Made by a program: the position numbers and the translations under genes. DNA of 64,000 nucleotides. Source: Marinomonas rhizomae (GTDB lineage Bacteria > Pseudomonadota > Gammaproteobacteria > Pseudomonadales > Marinomonadaceae). A model generated the notes under the pieces. That model saw only the letters and a program-made list of their open reading frames with translations. It was not told the DNA's origin and made no database searches. Where the stretch lies: NCBI RefSeq assembly GCF_003315485.1, contig NZ_QNSE01000007.1, positions 1-64,000 on the forward strand, written 5' to 3'. Of this stretch, positions 55,514-64,000 are shown piece by piece (within the stretch, counting starts at the first letter, position 1; each line of letters starts with the position of its first letter).

Positions 55514-56263
55514 TTAACCTGCTGCTTTAACAATCGCGATAAATTCTTTTGCATCAAGAGATGCACCACCAACAAGAGCACCATCTACATCAGGCATTTG
55601 AAACAAAGCCGAGCTGGTTGATGCTTTAACACTTCCACCATACAGAATCTGTACTTTTTGAGAAACAGACTCCGATGATTTAGCCAAAAAGGCTCTAATA
55701 GCTTGATGAACGTCTTGCGCTTGCTCCGCACTTGCGGACAAACCCGTCCCTATTGCCCACACTGGCTCATAAGCAATAACCATTTTTTCAAATGATGCAA
55801 CCCCAACAAGATCAATAACCGCCTGAAGTTGTTGCTCACATACATCCAGTGTTTTACCTGACTCACGTTCAGCTAATGTTTCACCGATACATAACATGGG
55901 AGTCAAACCAAAACCCAATACCTTTTCTACTTTTGAAGCAACCAGCTCATTTGTTTCACCATAGAGAGAGCGTCTCTCTGAATGGCCCAACAATACATAC
56001 TTAACCCCAAAGTCACCTAACATAGAAGCAGACACTTCCCCAGTGAAGGCACCTTTCAGCTCATTACTCACATTCTGCGCAGCTAAAACAATATCACTAG
56101 CAGAAATCAAGTCATCAACTTGAGATAAATAGGGAAAAGATGGAGCGACAACTACTTCAGAGCTAGAACCGTCCATCTCAAGCAAGCCATTAATCAGTGA
56201 AACAATAGACTCCTTTGAGCCATTCATTTTCCAGTTGCCAGCCACTATTTTTTGACGAATCAT
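55514..56263 (-). CDS. tpiA: Triosephosphate isomerase
   Basis: Interconverts dihydroxyacetone phosphate and glyceraldehyde 3-phosphate. The 249-residue barrel has AGNWKMNG (catalytic Lys), LLGHSERR (catalytic His), VIAYEPVWAIGTG (catalytic Glu) and ILYGGSVK with GALVGGASL at the end. It sits between glmM and secG. Confidence 0.97.
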   Translation of the reverse strand: MIRQKIVAGNWKMNGSKESIVSLINGLLEMDGSSSEVVVAPSFPYLSQVDDLISASDIVLAAQNVSNELKGAFTGEVSASMLGDFGVKYVLLGHSERRSLYGETNELVASKVEKVLGFGLTPMLCIGETLAERESGKTLDVCEQQLQAVIDLVGVASFEKMVIAYEPVWAIGTGLSASAEQAQDVHQAIRAFLAKSSESVSQKVQILYGGSVKASTSSALFQMPDVDGALVGGASLDAKEFIAIVKAAG

Positions 56264-56352
56264 ATTCTAACCCCTAAATTCGAGGCGCCCATTCTATGGA
56301 ATGGACGCTTTGGTTTCAAGTATTTATTGTTATCCGATACATAAAATTCGTT

Positions 56353-57699
56353 TTACGTATCGGTTTTAGCAGAAACTACAGCGTTAACTTCTTCCACTAA
56401 ATATTCAACAAGCTCATCTACCGTATCATCATCTCGACCTTCGACCATCACTCGAATCAAAGGCTCTGTACCTGACGCCCTAAGCAAGACCCTACCCAGA
56501 CCGTTCAAACGTTCATTAGCAATCGCGATTGCTTTTTGCAAAGCAGGCTCTTCATTTGGAACAAAACGCTTAGCAACACGAATATTCTTCAACTTTTGTG
56601 GAAACTTAACCAACCCCACCAAAAGCTCATCAAGCGCTTTACCCTCTTCAACCATAGCTCGCAATACCTGAAGCGCGGCAATAATACCGTCACCGGTTGT
56701 AGTAATTGAGCGACAAACAATATGCCCAGATGGCTCACCACCTAACACCCAACCATGCTGCATCAGTTTTTCATTAACATATCTATCGCCAACCGCAGCA
56801 CGACTAAAGCCAATACCCGTTTCAGAGAACGCCAATTCCAAACCAAAGTTACTCATAAGAGTGCCAACAACCCCGCCGCTAAAACGACCAGTACGCATCA
56901 GATGGTTAGCGATAATATATAAAATATCATCACCATCACGCACCACACCGTGACGATCAACCAGTATTAAACGATCGCCATCACCGTCTAGAGCAATACC
57001 GAGGTCAGCTTCTTCGGCCAAAACATTTTTACACAACAATTCAGGCTTAGTCGCACCACTAAACTCATTAATATTCAAGCCGTCAGGGTTAGCACCAATC
57101 GAAATAACCTCAGCACCCAATTCGGAGAAAACACGAGGCGCCACATGATATGTAGCGCCATCAGCACAGTCTACGACGATTTTTAAGCCACTTAATTGCA
57201 AGCCAATAGGGAACGTGCCTTTACAATATTCAATGTAACGCCCCGCAGCATCGTCAATACGCCTAGCTCGGCCAATTAGACTAGACTCAACAACCACCAT
57301 TGGCTGCTCAAGAAAGTACTCAATTCGCTCTTCTATCTCATCAGAAATTTTCCCACCCTCAGCGGAAAAAAACTTAATCCCATTATCCGTATAGGGATTA
57401 TGAGATGCACTAATAACAATACCAGCACTAGCGCGAAAAGTTCGAGTAAGGTAAGCAATAGCAGGCGTTGGCATAGGACCAACCAAACGCACATCCGCCC
57501 CCGCAGCAACAATGCCAGACTCAAGCGCAGACTCAAACATATAGCCCGAAATGCGAGTATCCTTACCGATCAGGATTTTTTTATCATTTTCCTTAAAAAC
57601 CTGGCCAGCAGCCCAACCAAGCTTAAGCATAAACTCAGGTGTAATTGGCGTCGTACCGACTTTCCCACGAATTCCATCTGTACCAAAATACTTACGCAT
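56353..57699 (-). CDS. glmM: Phosphoglucosamine mutase
   Basis: Converts glucosamine 6-phosphate to the 1-phosphate for cell-wall precursors. The 448-residue protein has YFGTDGIRG at the start, the phosphoserine loop [19 protein letters not shown] in part (Ser at about 103), the metal loop [10 protein letters not shown] (about 242) and [16 protein letters not shown] near the end. Its start overlaps the folP stop by one base, as in many relatives. Confidence 0.97.
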   Translation of the reverse strand: MRKYFGTDGIRGKVGTTPITPEFMLKLGWAAGQVFKENDKKILIGKDTRISGYMFESALESGIVAAGADVRLVGPMPTPAIAYLTRTFRASAGIVISASHNPYTDNGIKFFSAEGGKISDEIEERIEYFLEQPMVVVESSLIGRARRIDDAAGRYIEYCKGTFPIGLQLSGLKIVVDCADGATYHVAPRVFSELGAEVISIGANPDGLNINEFSGATKPELLCKNVLAEEADLGIALDGDGDRLILVDRHGVVRDGDDILYIIANHLMRTGRFSGGVVGTLMSNFGLELAFSETGIGFSRAAVGDRYVNEKLMQHGWVLGGEPSGHIVCRSITTTGDGIIAALQVLRAMVEEGKALDELLVGLVKFPQKLKNIRVAKRFVPNEEPALQKAIAIANERLNGLGRVLLRASGTEPLIRVMVEGRDDDTVDELVEYLVEEVNAVVSAKTDT

Positions 57700-58532
57700 T
57701 AAATTTCTCTCTCAATACGAGACATTAACGCCAGCATTTCAACATGCGGCTTAACATCATGAACCCTAAAAATACGAGCGCCTTTCAAATAAGCAGAAGC
57801 ATTTGCCCCCATAGTGCCATATAAGCGCTCTTCGACTGGCAAACCTAAAGCCTCACCTATCATAGTCTTTCTCGAAAGACCGATAAGAACCTCGGCCCCC
57901 ATCTCTTTAAACACTTCAATATGCTTCAACAACAACAAGTTATGAGCCAGCGTTTTACCAAATCCAATCCCCGGATCCAAAATAAGACGAGACCGAGAAA
58001 TACCAATCGACTCACACTCTGCAACCCTAGACATCAAGTAGCTTGCAACATCATCAACTACAGATACATAATCAGGTCGATCCTGCATTGTTTGTGGCAT
58101 ACCTTTCATATGCATCAAACAAATAGGCAAACTGGTTTTAGCGGCAGCCTGTAAAGCACCTTCACGCTCAAGTGCCCTCACATCATTTATCAACCCCATC
58201 CCTAAATGAGCCGCCCCTTGAATAACCTCTGCGGTACTAGAATCAACAGACACAATAACGTCGAAGCGCTGTTTTATGGCCTCTACAATAGGTAAAACAC
58301 GATCCAATTCTTGTTGGATGGAAACAGGCGCAGCACCAGGACGAGTAGACTCACCGCCTACATCAACAATACTGGCACCCTCTTGAACCATCTTCTCAGA
58401 CTGACGTAAAGCAGCATCCAAGGAGTTAAAGGCGCCACCATCAGAAAAGGAGTCAGGCGTAACATTTAGTATCCCCATTACATGAGGAAGGGACAAGTCT
58501 AACGACTTGTCCCCAAAAGGCATTAACGACAT
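57699..58532 (-). CDS. folP: Dihydropteroate synthase
   Basis: Joins pterin pyrophosphate and p-aminobenzoate; target of sulfonamides. The 277-residue barrel has [16 protein letters not shown] (about 18), [19 protein letters not shown] and [10 protein letters not shown], the usual signatures. It lies between ftsH and glmM, coupled to glmM. Confidence 0.97.
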   Translation of the reverse strand: MSLMPFGDKSLDLSLPHVMGILNVTPDSFSDGGAFNSLDAALRQSEKMVQEGASIVDVGGESTRPGAAPVSIQQELDRVLPIVEAIKQRFDVIVSVDSSTAEVIQGAAHLGMGLINDVRALEREGALQAAAKTSLPICLMHMKGMPQTMQDRPDYVSVVDDVASYLMSRVAECESIGISRSRLILDPGIGFGKTLAHNLLLLKHIEVFKEMGAEVLIGLSRKTMIGEALGLPVEERLYGTMGANASAYLKGARIFRVHDVKPHVEMLALMSRIEREI

Positions 58533-58565
58533 GAAGAAACCATATCAATAGTTAATAATTTGAAG

Positions 58566-60557
58566 CTATTCACCTGTAGGTTTGGGAGAAACCTGATCTG
58601 AATTAGAATCGAGATCAACTGACTCATTTCCACCCTCGGGAGAGCTCGCCTCAGATGAAGCCACCGCGTCATCACTCATCTTACCAGCATCATCGCCTTT
58701 CGAAGCATTAGCACCTGGATCAGACCAACCTTCAGGTGCAGAAGGCTTTTTACCCGCCATAATCTCTTCAATTTGCTTAGCATCAATTGTTTCATACTGC
58801 ATTAAAGCTTCCGACATCACATCAAGCTTAGAACGATTTTCTTCTAAAATCTGTGTAGCTTTGGAATAGCAGCGACTAATAATATCCTGAACTTCAGCAT
58901 CAATAATCTTGCCAGTCTCAGGAGAGAAGTAGTTCGCTTTACTACCTGTCGGCCCAGATATATAACCACCAGAATTATCATCCTCTTCGTAGGCAAATGG
59001 ACCTAGCTTTTCAGACAAACCCCATTTGGTCACCATGTTACGAGCAATACTAGTAGCACGCTCAATATCATTAGAAGCACCAGTAGAAACGCCATCAAAG
59101 CCATGAATCATTTCTTCAGCGATACGACCGCCGTACAAACTACACACCTGACTTTCAAGACCACGCTTACTAACACTGTATTTATCTTCTTCAGGCAAAT
59201 ACATGGTAACACCCAGCGCACGACCACGAGGAATAATAGACACTTTATAAACAGGGTCATGCTCTGGCATTAAATAACCAATAATTGTATGACCTGCTTC
59301 ATGGTATGCCGTATTAAGCTTTTCTTTATCGCTCATCACCATGGTTTTGCGCTCAGCACCCATGAGAATTTTATCTTTTGCTAGCTCAAGCTGCTCCATA
59401 TTTACCAATCGACGATTAGAGCGTGCTGCAAACAATGCCGCTTCGTTCACTAAATTCGCCAAGTCAGCCCCAGAAAAGCCAGGCGTACCACGAGCAATGT
59501 TTTTTGGCTCAACATCATCATCACAAGGCACTTTACGCAAATGCACTTTAAGAATCTGTTCACGACCACGAATATCAGGCAAGCCGACTTGCACCTGTCG
59601 ATCGAAACGACCAGGACGAAGCAAGGCCGGATCCAATACATCAGGACGGTTTGTTGCAGCAATAACGATAATACCTTCATTACCCTCAAAACCATCCATC
59701 TCAACCAACAACTGGTTCAGCGTCTGCTCACGCTCATCATTACCGCCACCCATGCCGGAACCACGGTTACGACCCACTGCATCAATCTCATCGATAAAAA
59801 TGATGCAAGGAGCGTGCTTCTTGGCCTGCTCAAACATGTCACGGACACGAGACGCACCAACACCAACAAACATTTCTACAAAGTCAGAGCCTGAAATAGT
59901 AAAAAATGGCACTTTCGCTTCACCAGCAATCGCTTTAGCCAACAAGGTTTTACCTGTACCTGGAGGCCCGCACATCAAAATACCGCGCGGAATCTTACCG
60001 CCAAGACGCTGAAATTTACTTGGTTCACGAAGGAAGTCTACCAACTCTGAGGTGTCTTCTTTTGCCTCATCACAACCAGCAACATCAGCAAAGGTTGTTT
60101 TAATCTGATCTTCAGGCAAAAGTCGCGCTTTGGACTTACCAAATGACATTGGACCGCCCTTACCACCGCCACCGCCTTGCATTTGGCGCATGAAGAACAT
60201 GAAGATAGCAAGAATAAGAAGGATAGGAAAACTAGCCACTAACAGTTGAGTCCAAATGCTTTGCTGCTCAGGCATACGCCCTTCAACAACAACATTATTA
60301 CTAAGCAAATCATCCATAATCTTTGGATCAGCTGCAGCAGGACGCACAGTATCAAAAGTATCACCACTCGTGCGGCTGCCACTAATGGTATAACCATCAA
60401 CAACGACTTTAGCTATACGGCCATCTTGGACCTCTTTCACAAACTCAGAATACGAAATTCTATTTGTGTCAGGTGTCGTATTAAAATTATTAAACACAGT
60501 CAGTAGTACAGCAGCTATAACCAACCACAACAGTATATTTTTCAGCATATCGTTCAA
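58566..60557 (-). CDS. ftsH: ATP-dependent zinc metalloprotease FtsH
   Basis: Membrane-bound AAA protease that removes damaged membrane proteins and regulators. It has two membrane helices (about 8-25 and 100-118) around a periplasmic domain, Walker [15 protein letters not shown] (about 193), [15 protein letters not shown], the second region of homology and the zinc site [11 protein letters not shown] (about 415). A polar tail ends the protein. The start is unclear: TTG at 60557 has AGAGG at good spacing; GTG 60563 and ATG 60548 are alternatives. It follows rlmE. Confidence 0.95.
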   Translation of the reverse strand: MNDMLKNILLWLVIAAVLLTVFNNFNTTPDTNRISYSEFVKEVQDGRIAKVVVDGYTISGSRTSGDTFDTVRPAAADPKIMDDLLSNNVVVEGRMPEQQSIWTQLLVASFPILLILAIFMFFMRQMQGGGGGKGGPMSFGKSKARLLPEDQIKTTFADVAGCDEAKEDTSELVDFLREPSKFQRLGGKIPRGILMCGPPGTGKTLLAKAIAGEAKVPFFTISGSDFVEMFVGVGASRVRDMFEQAKKHAPCIIFIDEIDAVGRNRGSGMGGGNDEREQTLNQLLVEMDGFEGNEGIIVIAATNRPDVLDPALLRPGRFDRQVQVGLPDIRGREQILKVHLRKVPCDDDVEPKNIARGTPGFSGADLANLVNEAALFAARSNRRLVNMEQLELAKDKILMGAERKTMVMSDKEKLNTAYHEAGHTIIGYLMPEHDPVYKVSIIPRGRALGVTMYLPEEDKYSVSKRGLESQVCSLYGGRIAEEMIHGFDGVSTGASNDIERATSIARNMVTKWGLSEKLGPFAYEEDDNSGGYISGPTGSKANYFSPETGKIIDAEVQDIISRCYSKATQILEENRSKLDVMSEALMQYETIDAKQIEEIMAGKKPSAPEGWSDPGANASKGDDAGKMSDDAVASSEASSPEGGNESVDLDSNSDQVSPKPTGE

Positions 60558-60617
60558 GAGCACACCTCTTAACGGTTATTTTAAATGTCTCTGGCAATCA
60601 TACCAGAACATACCCCA

Positions 60618-61238
60618 TTAACCTTTATATTGTCTTCCTAATAAGTAAACTTCGCGACTTCTTGCTCGCGAGGCATCTGGTTTACGTGTCACAACGGACC
60701 CAAATTGAGCCCGCATGGTTTTAAGATATTCGTCAAAACCTTCACCTTGAAACACCTTCACCAGAAAATTTCCGCCTGGACGTAGCACTTGAGCAGCCAT
60801 ATCCAAGGCAAGTTCTACAAGATACATAGCTTGTGGCTGATCAGAAGAACTATTACCACTCATATTGGGGGCCATATCCGAAATTACAAGATCTGCTTTT
60901 TCATCTCCAATTTCAGCTAAAATTGCCTCGTACACTTCTTGCTCAGTGAAATCACCCTGAACAAAACTTACACCAGGCAAGGGTGCCATTTCCAAAATAT
61001 CCGAAGCAACGATAGTTCCATGATCACCCACTAGCTTTGCCGCCACTTGAGACCATCCACCTGGAGCAGCACCAAGATCAACAACACGCATTGTCGGCTT
61101 AAACAACTTATCCTTGTCATTAATTTCTATCAGCTTATAACTCGCTCTAGAGCGATAGCCATCTTGTTGGGATTTTTTGACATACGGATCGTCAAAATGT
61201 TCCTTCATCCAATTATTACTACTTTTTGATCTTGCCAC
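60618..61238 (-). CDS. rlmE: 23S rRNA 2'-O-ribose methyltransferase RlmE (FtsJ)
   Basis: Methylates U2552 of 23S rRNA. The 206-residue protein begins with the basic [13 protein letters not shown], has the SAM motif [16 protein letters not shown] (about 54) and the catalytic K-D-K-E set, with Asp in [13 protein letters not shown] and Lys in [11 protein letters not shown]. It is upstream of ftsH on the same strand and divergent from yhbY, the usual arrangement. Confidence 0.97.
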   Translation of the reverse strand: MARSKSSNNWMKEHFDDPYVKKSQQDGYRSRASYKLIEINDKDKLFKPTMRVVDLGAAPGGWSQVAAKLVGDHGTIVASDILEMAPLPGVSFVQGDFTEQEVYEAILAEIGDEKADLVISDMAPNMSGNSSSDQPQAMYLVELALDMAAQVLRPGGNFLVKVFQGEGFDEYLKTMRAQFGSVVTRKPDASRARSREVYLLGRQYKG

Positions 61239-61337
61239 GTTTTCATCATACCTAAATCAGTCAATATTCCGCTATAATATCGCTTAACCTCTAAAGCCTC
61301 CAATAAAGAGGGTCAACTAATATGAGAAAATTTTACT

Positions 61338-61640
61338 ATGAGTCTTACAAACGCCCAAAAAAAGCAGTATCGCCTAATCGGCCACGCACTTAATCCTGTT
61401 GTTATGATTGCGGGCAACGGTTTAACGGAAACCGTTCTTACTGAAATCGACCGCGCACTTGAAGATCACGAGCTGATTAAAGTACGTATTAGCATTGCTG
61501 ATCGCGAAGTTCGTACCGCCCTGATTGAAGAAATCAACAAAATAATGAAATCTGAAACGGTACAAACTATTGGTAAAGTGGCTCTTTTTTACCGAGCTGC
61601 ATTAAAGCCAAACCCAAAATTGTCCAACTTACTTCGCTAA
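61338..61640 (+). CDS. yhbY: Ribosome assembly RNA-binding protein YhbY
   Basis: CRM-domain protein bound to pre-50S particles. The 100-residue product has LTNAQKKQYRLIGHALNPVV at the start, the loop IAGNGLTETVLTEID and DHELIKVRI. It is divergent from rlmE, as in E. coli. Confidence 0.94.
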   Translation: MSLTNAQKKQYRLIGHALNPVVMIAGNGLTETVLTEIDRALEDHELIKVRISIADREVRTALIEEINKIMKSETVQTIGKVALFYRAALKPNPKLSNLLR

Positions 61641-61649
61641 AAAAACCTT

Positions 61650-61685
61650 GAGATAGTCTTTTTTGTTCAAAAAACAGACTATCTC
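61650..61685. repeat. Long inverted repeat after yhbY
   Basis: GAGATAGTCT (61650-61659) and AGACTATCTC (61676-61685) match perfectly, with A/T-rich inner bases that can also pair. It may end yhbY transcription. Its right arm touches the -35 of the sigma-28 promoter that follows, so it could also be a control site. Confidence 0.65.
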
Positions 61686-61712
61686 TAAACTCTTCAACAT
61701 TGCGGCCGATAC
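61686..61712 (+). promoter_or_regulatory. Sigma-28 promoter of the 61741 gene
   Basis: TAAA (61686-61689), exactly 15 nt, GCCGATAC (61705-61712): a near-perfect match to TAAA-N15-GCCGATAA. Expected start is about 20 bp before the AGAGGAG ribosome site and 29 bp separate the -10 from the ATG. It is as good as the flgM promoter in this window. Confidence 0.8.
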
Positions 61713-61740
61713 CTTTGACAGCTAACAGAGGAGTCGTACC

Positions 61741-62583
61741 ATGTTATTTATAGAGGCGCTCAATAGAGCCAGCACTCAGCCGAACGAAAAAAAGTTGATT
61801 GCTAGAGCAAAATACCGCTCTGTAATTAGCCATAAAGACTCTGTCGACCTAAGCTCTGCCGCTCATCAGGTAAAAGAAATACATTTAGACAGCCAAGCAA
61901 AAATACCGCTCACAGCCGCTACAAGTATTTTCGCCAACCTCATAGAGCACGTCCTTAATCATCTTATAAATAGCAATGTACACCTACATTCTCCGGAAGA
62001 ACTCAATCTAGAAACCAAAGAGTGGAAGCTTTTTTTACAAGTCCCACCACTGACAAAACAAAAAAGTAATAAATCAGATGAATACGTTACTCCAGAGGTT
62101 TTACAACACCCTCCTGCCAAACAGCTAATATTCCATATCCCGGTAAAACCGTCTTATGGCATTCCTATTGAAATGACCGTGCTGCTGTCACATCATCACG
62201 GCTCGCCAACAGCACCAAGCATTTTTCACACCCTTTCAACTGAGAGCTGGCTACCAGTTTTACGCACCCCCTATTCGCCAGATTTCTTAGAACAACAAGT
62301 GACTCACCACCACATACTACTTGATCAAGATGGTGAACCCGACCAACTATCCCCACTTTATGTACATATTAATCAAAGCAAAATAATGGGGGAGAATATG
62401 CTTTCGCCACAAGTTTTCGGATTACGCATCTGGCGATCCAAAAACAACACATTAACACCGGTTGTTTTAGGGGACAAACAAGTTGGCTTACTGTTTGTCG
62501 GTCACTACAAGCCAATAGAAGGAACCCCCATTAGCGAAGATGAAAAAGCACGGCAAGCAAGCAACCTTTATACCAAAGCTTAA
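61741..62583 (+). CDS. Unknown 280-residue protein under a sigma-28 promoter
   Basis: I do not recognise the family. No signal peptide or membrane segment is seen. The N-terminal half is mixed and polar (SSAAHQVKEIHLDSQ). The middle and C-terminal part alternate strands with His/Pro-rich turns (LIFHIPVKPSYGIPIEMTVLL, quoted as positions about 135-155) and end YKPIEGTPISEDEKARQAS. The ATG follows GAGGAG. The sigma-28 promoter suggests co-expression with late flagellar genes; a role in motility or a motility-linked behaviour is inference only. Confidence 0.85.
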   Translation: MLFIEALNRASTQPNEKKLIARAKYRSVISHKDSVDLSSAAHQVKEIHLDSQAKIPLTAATSIFANLIEHVLNHLINSNVHLHSPEELNLETKEWKLFLQVPPLTKQKSNKSDEYVTPEVLQHPPAKQLIFHIPVKPSYGIPIEMTVLLSHHHGSPTAPSIFHTLSTESWLPVLRTPYSPDFLEQQVTHHHILLDQDGEPDQLSPLYVHINQSKIMGENMLSPQVFGLRIWRSKNNTLTPVVLGDKQVGLLFVGHYKPIEGTPISEDEKARQASNLYTKA

Positions 62584-62607
62584 AAACCAATATTAATCCC
62601 AAAAAAA

Positions 62608-62634
62608 AACCTTCAAGGTGAACACCTTGAAGGT
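62608..62634. terminator. Bidirectional terminator between the 61741 gene and erpA
   Basis: AACCTTCAAGGTG and CACCTTGAAGGTT form a perfect stem, flanked by A and T runs. It serves both convergent genes. Confidence 0.92.
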
Positions 62635-62678
62635 TTTTTTTCAATTTACCAAACTGAGTTACTTAGAATCATGAACAG

Positions 62679-63026
62679 CTAAATACTAAAACTCGCACCA
62701 CAACCACAAGTTGATGTAGCGTTAGGGTTTTGCACTACAAAACGCGAACCTTCTAGATTTTCTTTATAGTCCACTTCCGATCCAACGAGATACTGAAAGC
62801 TTAATGGATCAACAACTAAGGTCACTCCATTACGCTTTACTTCAGTATCGTCTTCCTGATGCTCTTCATCAAATGTAAAGCCATACTGAAAACCAGAACA
62901 ACCGCCGCCCGTCACATACACACGCAACATGAGTCGATCATTTTCTTCTTCTTCAATTAGCGATTGCAACTTTGCAGCTGCTGCGTCTGTAAATTCAATA
63001 GGATCAATTGATTCAACCATGCTCAT
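62679..63026 (-). CDS. erpA: Iron-sulfur cluster insertion protein ErpA
   Basis: A-type carrier that delivers Fe-S clusters to target proteins. The 115-residue product has [13 protein letters not shown], the first conserved cysteine in [12 protein letters not shown] (about 43) and the pair in [11 protein letters not shown] at the end. An ATG at 63020 with GGA at better spacing is an alternative start. It follows prfC on the same strand. Confidence 0.95.
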   Translation of the reverse strand: MSMVESIDPIEFTDAAAAKLQSLIEEEENDRLMLRVYVTGGGCSGFQYGFTFDEEHQEDDTEVKRNGVTLVVDPLSFQYLVGSEVDYKENLEGSRFVVQNPNATSTCGCGASFSI

Positions 63027-63095
63027 TCCAATACCACTAAAACCATTTCGATAAATGAATTATCGTCTTATCCGAGTAATTTAGTCAAGTATTGA

Positions 63096-64000
63096 TCAAT
63101 GTTCACGCGTTGAGCGGAATCGAACCTGAGGCCATTTCTCTTCCGCCATCATCAAATTCACTCTAGTTGGCGCCAAATACGTTAAATGACCACCACCATC
63201 AATCGCTAAATTATCACGACATTTATTCTTAAATTCTTCAAATTTTTTCACATCGTCACACTCAACCCAGCGCGCAGTGTTGACGTTTACCGCTTCGTAG
63301 ATACATTCTACTTTGTATTCATCTTTTAAACGGTAAGCAACAACTTCATATTGTAACTGTCCTACCGCGCCAACAATCAGCTCGTTGTTACGTTGAGGCA
63401 TAAACAGCTGAGTAGAGCCTTCTTCAGAAAGCTGCTGCAGCCCTTTTTGCAAAGCCTTCATCTTCATTGGATCTTTTAGACGTACGCGACGGAATAACTC
63501 AGGCGCAAAATGAGGAATACCAGTAAACTTCAAATCCTCACCTTCAGTAAAAGTATCACCTATCTGAATAGTGCCATGGTTGTGTAAACCGATAATGTCA
63601 CCAGAAAAAGCTTCTTCAACACCTTCACGATCACCTGCAGTAAACGACACGGCATCCGTCACTTTAATATCTTTACCAATACGACAATGGCGCATTTTCA
63701 TACCACGACTATAAGTACCAGAACACACTCGCATAAATGCGATACGGTCACGATGCTTAGGGTCCATATTGGCCTGTATTTTAAAAATAAAGCCAGAGAA
63801 CTTCTCTTCCTTGGCTTCCACTTTACGGCTATTGGTTTCGCGGTCAATCGGCGCTGGAGCCCATTCAACAAAGCCATCTAACATTTCACGCACACCGAAA
63901 TTAGAAAGCGCCGTACCAAAAAACACCGGGGTTAATTCGCCCGCCAAATAAGCAGCATGATCAAATTCATGGCTTGCTCCTCGCACTAGCTCGATTTCTT
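63096..64000 (-). CDS. prfC: Peptide chain release factor 3 (C-terminal part, cut by window edge)
   Basis: GTPase that recycles RF1/RF2 from the ribosome. Only the last about 300 residues are in the window, so the GTPase P-loop is outside. The visible part matches RF3: [25 protein letters not shown] (about the first third, in part), [22 protein letters not shown] (in part), [21 protein letters not shown] (in part) and the end of domain III. The frame stays open to the last base. Confidence 0.95.
   Translation of the reverse strand, partial: EIELVRGASHEFDHAAYLAGELTPVFFGTALSNFGVREMLDGFVEWAPAPIDRETNSRKVEAKEEKFSGFIFKIQANMDPKHRDRIAFMRVCSGTYSRGMKMRHCRIGKDIKVTDAVSFTAGDREGVEEAFSGDIIGLHNHGTIQIGDTFTEGEDLKFTGIPHFAPELFRRVRLKDPMKMKALQKGLQQLSEEGSTQLFMPQRNNELIVGAVGQLQYEVVAYRLKDEYKVECIYEAVNVNTARWVECDDVKKFEEFKNKCRDNLAIDGGGHLTYLAPTRVNLMMAEEKWPQVRFRSTREH

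Noticed and set aside
1-64000. CRISPR array
   Set aside because: No regularly spaced direct repeats of 24-40 bp were seen, and no cas genes.

Overview
The window is a 64-kb stretch of a gammaproteobacterial chromosome. The gene set and order (tyrS beside an M23 peptidase, lptD-surA-pdxA-rsmA-apaG-apaH, rpsU-dnaG-rpoD, rimP-nusA-infB-rbfA-truB-rpsO-pnp, glk-zwf-eda) and the protein sequences suggest an Oceanospirillales member, most likely Marinomonas or a close relative. That placement is inferred from family knowledge; no search was run.

Layout. 1-180: edge of an rRNA operon (P1 promoter reading left). 205-3024: tyrS and a murein endopeptidase. 3207-6806: chemotaxis/flagellar genes cheR, cheV, flgA, flgM, flgN, with a sigma-28 promoter before flgM. 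6887-13043: a ~6.1-kb integrative element in the 3' end of tRNA-Arg(CCT), bounded by a 15-bp direct repeat. It holds a tyrosine integrase broken by an in-frame stop, an AlpA-type regulator, two unknown small genes, a YfjJ/inovirus-Gp2-like protein, and a cargo module: structured non-coding RNA, SLATT-like membrane protein, reverse transcriptase. 13108-16038: osmC-like gene and trpC, trpD, trpG. 16405-18954: mgtE and an mscS-type channel. 19045-20396: gph and rpe. 20486-22295: DUF3530 protein and DjlA. 22424-30386: lptD-surA-pdxA-rsmA-apaG-apaH-glpE-cca. 30419-37079: folB and tsaD divergent from rpsU-yqeY-dnaG-rpoD. 37427-42058: PhoH-like gene, then eda-zwf-glk with a HexR operator. 42161-45961: DUF484-GGDEF protein, a small unknown gene with a sigma-28 promoter, two lipoproteins and a thioesterase. 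46117-54691: pnp-rpsO-truB-rbfA-infB-nusA-rimP. 55019-61238: tRNA-Leu(GAG), secG, tpiA, glmM, folP, ftsH, rlmE. 61338-64000: yhbY, an unknown gene with a sigma-28 promoter, erpA and the start-less end of prfC.

Most exciting region: 10669-12879. A promoter-like sequence leads into about 140 nt of RNA that can fold into six hairpins closed by a 7-bp terminal helix. It is followed closely by a small SLATT-like transmembrane protein and a 451-aa reverse transcriptase with intact YVDD motif. SLATT-RT gene pairs have been predicted as conflict/anti-phage systems. The structured RNA directly ahead of the pair suggests a three-part RNA/RT/membrane-effector system, comparable in logic to retrons and DRT systems, carried as cargo of a tRNA-integrated element.

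Two other leads are unrecognised proteins (43541-43864 and 61741-62583), each preceded by a sigma-28 promoter like that of flgM. They are candidate new members of the flagellar regulon.
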